Assembly: GCA_003141555.1 (NCBI GenBank)
Contig: PLMN01000010.1
Location: 157,714 to 221,713 of the forward strand
Source of the DNA: Candidatus Aminicenantota bacterium
GTDB taxonomy: Bacteria; Acidobacteriota; Aminicenantia; Aminicenantales; UBA4085
Length of the DNA: 64,000 nucleotides
Direction: 5' to 3'
Shown here: in pieces, positions 58,878 through 64,000 of the stretch
How positions within the stretch are numbered: position 1 is the first letter of the stretch
Layout of the letters: the number at the start of each line of letters is the position of its first letter
Notes under the pieces: model-generated
What the model saw: the letters and a program-made list of their open reading frames with translations, nothing else
Databases searched by the model: none
Told to the model about the DNA's origin: nothing
Translations under genes and position numbers: made by a program

Positions 58878-60644
58878 ATGCTGAAAAGGCTCGCGGCGAT
58901 CCTTCTCCTCGTGGGTTGCGGAGCTGCGTCCGTAATCGTCTTCCGCGGGAGCCGCTTGCTCGACAAGGCCCGGGCCGCGGACGATGTGGAGTCCCGCATC
59001 GCGATCCTCGAGCGCGAACAGACGCCCGTCCCGATCCATGCCGGGATCTACAACGCCCTGGGCAAGGCGTATTTCGAGCTGGGCCTGGCCCGGATCGCCG
59101 ATCCCGAGAAAGGCCCCGCGACATTCGAGCAATGCAACCGCAATTACCTGAAGGCGTTGGCCCTCGACCCATTCAACCCGTTCACCCATTTCGATTTCGC
59201 CCAGGCGCTCCTCTACATGACTCATCTTCCCCTGGGCTTCTCGCCGTCGAGCTATTTCAAGGAGTTCGAGAGGGCGGCGGCCCTGGCCAGCCACGCGCCC
59301 GAGATCTATTTCGAGGTGAGCAAGATCCTCCTCTCCCGGTGGGCGTCCCTCGCCCCCCAGGAACAGGCTTTCGCCCTCGAGATCCTGAAGAGGGCGGTTT
59401 TGCGGACGGATTCGGCGGGGCTCATGACGCTGTTCCACCTATGGGAATTGAGCGGCCAGGACTTCCAGAGCGTGGAAAAGATCCTGCCGCGCGACAGGAC
59501 GGTCTATCGGCAATTCGCCCGGTTCCTCGGCGAGCGATCCCTGGACCGGGACGAGCGCCTCCGCTTCCTGAGCCAGGCCGAAAGTATGGATTTCCAGAAC
59601 GCCCGGAACGAAACCGCGGCCGGCCTCAATTTCCTGCAGCAGTTCAGGCTGAAGGAGGCCGAAGCCCATTTGAAGTCCGCCTTGGATTCGCTGTCCGGCA
59701 TTCAATTCTATCAATCGCTCCTTTCCCAGGCGATCATCGACCCGCTGGAGTTCCAGATGCTCCAGAAGGACATCCTTCTGGGATTGGCCAAGTGCCGGGT
59801 CGAGGAAGATCGCAACCTGGCGAGCGCCATCCCCGCCCTCCGGTCCTACCTCGCCCTGGAAGATCGGACGGCCGCCGTGTCCGAGCTCGAGCGGTTCCTG
59901 AAGGAGCGGGGGTTCCTGCAGGGCAAGAACGTATCGGACTATAAGGATTTCAGCCAGACGTCGTTCGAAGCCCTGATGGCCTACAAGCAGAACCGATACA
60001 GGGACGTCGTCGATGTCGGCACGTCCTTCGAACAGAATTTCCTCGTGATTCCCGAGGCCATGAAGTTCGAATACGCCCGGATATTGGAGCTTGTAGGCGA
60101 TTCCTATCAGAAGCTCGATTTCATCTACGAGTCCAACAAATTCTTCCAGAAAGCGATATCGGCCGGGGGCGGGGGGCTGGCGATCCTTTTGAAGATCCGC
60201 CGGAACTATGAGCGGCTGAACGATGCCGACCAGATGAAGGCGATCGACGCCGAGATCGCGAAAATGCTGTCACCCCGCGACATCCGGCCCGCCCTTCCGA
60301 CTTTGGCCAAGGGAGAGACCCTGGTTCAGGCCTTGACCCTGGACGGCGGGAAGGCCGTCCTGAGCCTCAATTTTGACCCTCCCGCCGGGGAGCCCAAACC
60401 CCTGATCTCGGTGTTTCTTAACGGCCATGTCCTCTGGGAAGACTACTTGAAAGACGTCCCTCTCGTCCTTCCCATCGCGTCGAGCATGGGCGTCAATACC
60501 CTGAAAATCGTGCCCGTGAACCAGGGCATCGTGCTTGAGAGTTTGAGCGTCACTCCCGAGGGCCAGGAGGTCGAAAAGGGAGGAGGCGCGATCAAGGAGA
60601 CACTCCCGGGAAGGACCAAAAAACGGGGGAATTTTCATGAATGA
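58878..60644 (+). CDS. Membrane-anchored TPR-like protein of the polysaccharide operon
   Basis: 588 residues from ATG 58878, one base after the polymerase stop. The N-terminal hydrophobic segment contains LLVGC (possible lipobox at about residue 14) or serves as an anchor. Helical TPR-like repeats run through about 55-450 (IYNALGKAYFELGLARI, NRNYLKALALDPFNPF, AEAHLKSALDSL, YESNKFFQKAISAG). The last ~110 residues are a beta-rich domain (KAVLSLNFDPPAGEPKP, VFLNGHVLWEDYL). TPR proteins next to Wzy are thought to scaffold polymer assembly in the periplasm. It ends the operon; no terminator is visible before the 60780 gene. Confidence 0.75.
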   Translation: MLKRLAAILLLVGCGAASVIVFRGSRLLDKARAADDVESRIAILEREQTPVPIHAGIYNALGKAYFELGLARIADPEKGPATFEQCNRNYLKALALDPFNPFTHFDFAQALLYMTHLPLGFSPSSYFKEFERAAALASHAPEIYFEVSKILLSRWASLAPQEQAFALEILKRAVLRTDSAGLMTLFHLWELSGQDFQSVEKILPRDRTVYRQFARFLGERSLDRDERLRFLSQAESMDFQNARNETAAGLNFLQQFRLKEAEAHLKSALDSLSGIQFYQSLLSQAIIDPLEFQMLQKDILLGLAKCRVEEDRNLASAIPALRSYLALEDRTAAVSELERFLKERGFLQGKNVSDYKDFSQTSFEALMAYKQNRYRDVVDVGTSFEQNFLVIPEAMKFEYARILELVGDSYQKLDFIYESNKFFQKAISAGGGGLAILLKIRRNYERLNDADQMKAIDAEIAKMLSPRDIRPALPTLAKGETLVQALTLDGGKAVLSLNFDPPAGEPKPLISVFLNGHVLWEDYLKDVPLVLPIASSMGVNTLKIVPVNQGIVLESLSVTPEGQEVEKGGGAIKETLPGRTKKRGNFHE

Positions 60645-60723
60645 ACAAGGATGGCGCCTTGACGGCGATATATCGGGAAGTCCGGAATGATTAAATTGAT
60701 TTATTTGCTTTCTTTAGAATTAC

Positions 60724-60752
60724 TTGACATGGGGATGAATTTCTGATTAAAT
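60724..60752 (+). promoter_or_regulatory. Promoter before the carboxypeptidase-regulatory-like secreted protein
   Basis: Consensus TTGACA (60724-60729), 17-base spacer, TTAAAT (60747-60752). GGAGG at 60770-60774 precedes the ATG at 60780. The region is AT-rich. Confidence 0.55.
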
Positions 60753-60779
60753 AGGAAGCGCTAAGGTTTGGAGGTTACT

Positions 60780-61586
60780 ATGTTTGCGTCGGTTAAGGTT
60801 GGAAAAACTCTCTCTCTTGTAGTGGTTTTCTGCGCACTGATTATCCAATTTCCTGGTGTTCTGCATTCCCAGGCGATTGAGCGGGGCAACCTTGTCGGCT
60901 ACATTTTCGACAGGGATGGAACGACCCCCGTCCCCGGGGCGGTGGTTAATCTTAAAAATATCTCGTCCGGCGCCGTCTACGTCAGCAACGAGACGGACCG
61001 GACGGGCGTGTTCCGCGTCGACGGCCTGAGCAAAGGCATCTACACTTACGGGATCACGACCCCGGGCGGCGATTTCAACTCGAACGAGCTCATTGGGATT
61101 CTGGCCAACGAGACGACCAAAATCTCGATCGCGCTCAATACCTACGATTCGGTGGTCCAGAACGCGGTGCAGGAAGTCTTGCGCGATCAGGTCGAGCCTT
61201 CCGGAGAATCCCGGATCGGACACGTCCTGACCTATAACCCCTCCGCCAAGGATGCGTTGGTTTTGGTCGAGAGGGGTCTCCTCCAGGTCAACGACAGCGT
61301 CCACGTCTTGGGCCTGTCCACGAATTTCAAGCAGGACGTGTCGAGCCTCGTGATCGACAATGCCTCGGTGCGTCGGGCCCTCGTCGGCCAGAGGACCTGG
61401 ATGAAGGTGGGCAAGCCCGCCCAGACGGGCGATGCGGTCTATGTGACCTGCAAGAAGGGCGTCGTGCCGTTCTTCCTGACCCCCTGCGGACTCGCCTGGG
61501 TGGTCGCCGGCACGGGAGCCGTCTTGTACGGGATCATCAACACGAACCCGCCGACTCCCGTCTCGCCCTCAACCGTCATCAAGTGA
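60780..61586 (+). CDS. Secreted protein with carboxypeptidase-regulatory-like domain
   Basis: 268 residues from ATG 60780, placed by GGAGG six bases upstream. Signal peptide to about residue 35 (LVVVFCALIIQFPGVLHSQ). Residues ~40-125 form a beta-sandwich of the carboxypeptidase-regulatory type (NLVGYIFDRDGTTPVPGAVV, TDRTGVFRVDGLSKGIYTY). A middle region resembles a surface-exposed beta domain, and a hydrophobic glycine-containing segment lies near the C-terminus (VVPFFLTPCGLAWVVAGTGA). Role unknown; location just after the export operon is suggestive of an envelope protein. It has its own promoter and terminator. Confidence 0.78.
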   Translation: MFASVKVGKTLSLVVVFCALIIQFPGVLHSQAIERGNLVGYIFDRDGTTPVPGAVVNLKNISSGAVYVSNETDRTGVFRVDGLSKGIYTYGITTPGGDFNSNELIGILANETTKISIALNTYDSVVQNAVQEVLRDQVEPSGESRIGHVLTYNPSAKDALVLVERGLLQVNDSVHVLGLSTNFKQDVSSLVIDNASVRRALVGQRTWMKVGKPAQTGDAVYVTCKKGVVPFFLTPCGLAWVVAGTGAVLYGIINTNPPTPVSPSTVIK

Positions 61587-61590
61587 TCGC

Positions 61591-61622
61591 GGCCGGATTC
61601 CGGTCCGGCCGTTTCTTTTTTC
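61591..61622 (+). terminator. Rho-independent terminator
   Basis: A 7-bp perfect GC stem (61591-61597 with 61604-61610) with a 6-base loop is followed by a T-rich run (61612-61622). Confidence 0.85.
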
Positions 61623-61660
61623 TTCCCGCCTTTTCCCCTCCTTTCCTATCCGGCGGCGTA

Positions 61661-61689
61661 TTTACACCTCCCCGCCGATTTGCTAGCAT
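61661..61689 (+). promoter_or_regulatory. Promoter of the 61717 gene
   Basis: TTTACA (61661-61666), 17-base spacer, TAGCAT (61684-61689). GGAGG at 61702-61706 precedes the ATG at 61717. Confidence 0.5.
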
Positions 61690-61716
61690 GATTCCAGGAA
61701 CGGAGGCTCATTATCC

Positions 61717-62298
61717 ATGATCTCATCCCGCCGGAGGTTCGCCGCCGCCCTTCTCGCCGTTGCGCTGGCCGCGCCGTGCGCCTCGGCCGCGGAAGCGCAG
61801 GCTTCGGTTCATGATCAGGCGCAGAGAGTCCTCAAGGCCCTGGACCGGATCCAGGCCGAGAGTCTGGCCGCCCCGTCGCGCGTCCTCCGCAAGTCGGATT
61901 TCGCCGAGAACGAATTCAACGCCTACATCGCCTACCGGCTCGAAGAGGAGAAGGAGGATGTCCTCAAGGAGCTTAAAATTAAGCTGCTCGGCGAGAACAG
62001 AGTCGAGGGCATGGCCCTCATCGACTTGACCGGCCGGAAGATCCCGTCGTTCATCAAGTCCCGGATGAGCCTGTATTTCGAAGGCCAGCTGGTCGTCCAG
62101 GACGGGAAAGCCCGCTTCGATTTCCGGAAGCTCTTCCTCGAAGGCCAGGAGATTCCCATCCTCGTCCTCGACACGCTCATCGATATCGCCGTGCGGCTGG
62201 GCAAGACCGACGCGGCGAGCATCCGCCAGTGGGTGGACCTGCCCTACGGGATCAAGGACTTAAAGACCCGCGGGGGAGGGATCTCTCTCTACTACTGA
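61717..62298 (+). CDS. Secreted protein of unknown function
   Basis: 193 residues with a signal peptide (FAAALLAVALAAPCASAAEA). The mature protein has an N-terminal helix, then EFNAYIAYRLEEEKEDVLKEL (in two pieces) and a beta-rich middle (VEGMALIDLTG, RMSLYFEGQLVVQDGKARFDF) ending ISLYY. It has the look of a periplasmic lipid- or membrane-associated beta protein, but I do not recognise the family. It has a clear ribosome site and promoter, and is followed 15 bases later by rsmD. Confidence 0.75.
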   Translation: MISSRRRFAAALLAVALAAPCASAAEAQASVHDQAQRVLKALDRIQAESLAAPSRVLRKSDFAENEFNAYIAYRLEEEKEDVLKELKIKLLGENRVEGMALIDLTGRKIPSFIKSRMSLYFEGQLVVQDGKARFDFRKLFLEGQEIPILVLDTLIDIAVRLGKTDAASIRQWVDLPYGIKDLKTRGGGISLYY

Positions 62299-62313
62299 GA
62301 AGGGAGCGAAGCC

Positions 62314-62919
62314 ATGATCCGGGTCATCAGCGGCATCTACAAGGGCGCCCGCCTGCGCAAGGTCTCGAGCCCGCTCGTCCGCCCGATGCCCGACAAGCTC
62401 AAGACGGCGCTCTTCAACATCCTTCGGGACGAAGTCCGGGACACGAACGTGCTCGACGGGTTTGCCGGGACGGGCTCGATCGGGATCGAGGCCCTCAGCC
62501 GGGGGGCGGCCGGCGCGGTCTTCATCGAGCACTTCCCGACGGCGGCGGCCGTGCTCAAGCGCAATCTCGAGAAGTGCGGGGCGTCCGCCTCGTCGCACGT
62601 CATCGTCCAGGAATTCAACCGGGCCGTGATCCTGCTGGCCCACGAGCACGCCCGGTTCAACCTCATCTTCCTTGACCCGCCGTACCGGCTGCTCGACGAA
62701 CGGGATCCCTTGAAGGTCATCGCCAAGCGCGGGATCCTGGCCCCCGGCGGGCTCATCGTCCTTCGCCACCATTTCAAAACGAAGTTTCACACGAAATATT
62801 TCGCCCTGGCCCGCCGGACGACGATCGGCGACGATACCCTGTCGTTCTACCGCGAGGCTCCGGCCACGGGCGCTTCATCCGACGCTCCCGGAGCCGAGCC
62901 CGGCCCTCCGGAGACCTAG
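62314..62919 (+). CDS. rsmD: 16S rRNA (guanine-966-N2)-methyltransferase RsmD
   Basis: 201 residues. Family features are IRVISGIYKGARL at the start, RPMPDKLKTALFNIL, the SAM-binding LDGFAGTGSIGIEALSRGA and the catalytic LDPPY (about residues 124-128), the N-methyltransferase signature. It methylates G966 of 16S rRNA during small-subunit assembly. A GGGAG ribosome site precedes the ATG. The C-terminal ~15 residues are a variable Pro/Gly/Ala tail. Confidence 0.94.
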   Translation: MIRVISGIYKGARLRKVSSPLVRPMPDKLKTALFNILRDEVRDTNVLDGFAGTGSIGIEALSRGAAGAVFIEHFPTAAAVLKRNLEKCGASASSHVIVQEFNRAVILLAHEHARFNLIFLDPPYRLLDERDPLKVIAKRGILAPGGLIVLRHHFKTKFHTKYFALARRTTIGDDTLSFYREAPATGASSDAPGAEPGPPET

Positions 62920-62939
62920 GCCGCCCCGGGGCGAGCCCC

Positions 62940-62968
62940 TTGCCCGCGTCCCGGAGTTCGGCTAAAAT
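62940..62968 (+). promoter_or_regulatory. Possible promoter of the 63007 gene
   Basis: TTGCCC (62940-62945), 17-base spacer, TAAAAT (62963-62968). The leader to the ATG at 63007 is about 30 bases with no clear ribosome site. Confidence 0.35.
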
Positions 62969-63006
62969 GGCCTTGGTGCCCGCGGGGGCGGGCGCTTGGT
63001 ATCATC

Positions 63007-63858
63007 ATGCCCGACGAAAATTCCAAGATTGCCCCATTCTGGGGCGACAGCCCCCTCCTGGGAGAGGAGGAGATCTTTTCCGAGCTGGCGGAACGGAAGG
63101 GGACGTCCCTCTTCCTGGGCAAATATACGCTCACCGAGGTCCTCGCCGTCCTGACCCGGAAGAGCTTCATCAAGGAAGCCCGGAAGCGCGGGCTGTGGCC
63201 GCTCGAGTATGAGCTCGATTCCACCCAGTTCCCCCTCCAGCGGTTCCAAATCTTCCTCCGGGAGAAGAACTCGGAGAACCTGATCGTCGACCTGAAGATC
63301 CGGGAAGGCGTCTTCTCCCCCCCTCCGCCGATCCGGCCGCCCACGGCCGCTCCCCGATTCAAGAGTCTGGTCCTGGAATGGCTCACCCTCCAGAACCCCG
63401 CCGCGGAATTCGGCGAGAAGCGGAGCTCGCTTCCCGGGCAGCTGCATCCCGGCCTGGGGATGAGCCGCAAGGTCATGGACGTGTTCGTCTACATCGGCAA
63501 GCTCGTCCGCACGGACGCCATCCTCGCGTTCCCCGCGTTCTACCACAACGCCGTCCTGTTTTCCCGCTACTTCCGCTTCCTGAATCCCGAGAAGGAAGGG
63601 GAGATCCAGGCGATCCGCCGCGCGTTCGCCCATTTCTCGATCCGCCAGCTGGCCTGGGCCGTCTATCTCAACTGCCTCATCCGGGACGATGGAACGGTTT
63701 ATGAATGGCGGGCCGAGGAGCAGGTCCATCCCTTTCACAAGGATCTCCGCGATTATTTCGATTCCAAGGCTTACCGGGAACGGGTCAAGGAGAGCTTCGG
63801 CCGTTGCCGCTTCACCCTCGATGCGGAGACGTTTTCCCGGAAGTTCCAGGCGGATTGA
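63007..63858 (+). CDS. Uncharacterised soluble protein
   Basis: 283 residues without signal peptide or membrane helix. The N-terminal part (about 40-100) has a compact alpha/beta pattern (LGKYTLTEVLAVLTRKSFIKEA; YELDSTQFPLQRFQIFLRE; NLIVDLKIREGVF). A proline-rich break (about 104-115) leads to a mainly helical second half (MDVFVYIGKLVRTDAILAF, HFSIRQLAWAVYLNCLI). Aromatic and charged residues look conserved-protein-like, and codon use matches the neighbours. I cannot name a family. It lies downstream of rsmD and near the window end. Confidence 0.7.
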   Translation: MPDENSKIAPFWGDSPLLGEEEIFSELAERKGTSLFLGKYTLTEVLAVLTRKSFIKEARKRGLWPLEYELDSTQFPLQRFQIFLREKNSENLIVDLKIREGVFSPPPPIRPPTAAPRFKSLVLEWLTLQNPAAEFGEKRSSLPGQLHPGLGMSRKVMDVFVYIGKLVRTDAILAFPAFYHNAVLFSRYFRFLNPEKEGEIQAIRRAFAHFSIRQLAWAVYLNCLIRDDGTVYEWRAEEQVHPFHKDLRDYFDSKAYRERVKESFGRCRFTLDAETFSRKFQAD

Positions 63859-63903
63859 GGACGTCCGCGGACGAGATTAAGTCCCATATCGGCTCAATTA
63901 GAC

Positions 63904-63946
63904 AGGTAACCGAAACGAAAGTTGTTCACTCATCAAAAAGGTAACC
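63904..63946. repeat. Short direct repeat AGGTAACC near the window edge
   Basis: AGGTAACC occurs at 63904-63911 and 63939-63946 in an AT-richer stretch that also has AGACAG (63900-63905) complementary to CTGTCT (63958-63963) and TGTCCC near the edge. It may be the edge of an insertion or another repeat-rich spacer like those at 1924 and 8814. The window ends too soon to tell. Confidence 0.3.
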
Positions 63947-64000
63947 ATTGAGGGCTCCTGTCTTTTATAGGGATTCACAGTAGTGTCCCATTATAAGTTG

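Noticed and set aside
1..64000. tRNA, rRNA, CRISPR array or intact transposase
   Set aside because: All spacers over ~70 bases were read on both strands. No T-loop pattern, rRNA segment, regularly spaced direct repeats or transposase motifs were seen.

Overview
The window is GC-rich bacterial chromosome, roughly 60% or more by eye, with a few clearly AT-richer islands. It reads as a Gram-negative (diderm), probably anaerobic organism. It carries outer-membrane beta-barrels, a Wza-type export protein and lipoproteins. It also carries a four-subunit pyruvate:ferredoxin oxidoreductase, a 2[4Fe-4S] ferredoxin, HypF, QueH and a short-form ThiC. The mix (secreted M14 peptidases, a GH95-type glycosidase, large GT-C membrane proteins, repeat-rich intergenic DNA) suggests an uncultured Acidobacteriota/Aminicenantes-like lineage. 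This is inference: no rRNA or strong marker gene is present to confirm it.

Layout. 1-1863 (minus): ECF sigma factor, zinc-finger anti-sigma factor and a secreted protein cut by the window edge. 2041-5608 (plus): GlcD-type flavoprotein, tandem ACT protein, an unknown small protein and a GT4 glycosyltransferase. 5617-11559 (minus): HExxH metallopeptidase, large secreted M14 peptidase, a repeat-rich spacer that looks like a MITE, and a GH95-like glycosidase. 11705-14817 (plus): TPR membrane protein, ferredoxin, site-2-type protease and a zinc-ribbon membrane protein. 14829-23557 (minus): hypF-queH, a tlpA/outer-membrane protein/M14 carboxypeptidase group, and porCDAB.

From 23714 to 60644 almost everything concerns envelope polysaccharide. 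It starts with two GT-C-type membrane proteins. A tightly overlapping minus-strand operon follows (UDP-GlcNAc 2-epimerase, AsnB-type amidotransferase, nucleotide-sugar dehydrogenase, polysaccharide deacetylase, GT2, FAD oxidoreductase). Next come AT-richer single genes interrupted by nfo-like/thiC, including a decayed GT-C gene and an ALG10-like membrane protein. The last part is a long plus-strand export operon: Wzx flippase fused to a GT2, Wzy, GT4, initiating sugar-phosphate transferase, geranylgeranyl-reductase-like flavoprotein, outer-membrane barrel, Wza, Wzc tyrosine kinase, second Wzy and TPR protein. Together these could make an activated, probably uronate-containing and perhaps amidated, sugar repeat, assemble it on a polyprenyl carrier, flip, polymerise and export it. 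The leader of the export operon contains a near-perfect match to the ops element used by RfaH-type antiterminators, which I consider the most interesting single signal here.

60780-63858 (plus) holds two secreted proteins of unknown role, rsmD and an uncharacterised conserved-looking protein. No tRNA, rRNA, CRISPR array or intact transposase was found. Several promoters of good sigma-70 type place the start codon only 8-10 bases after the -10 box, suggesting leaderless mRNAs.
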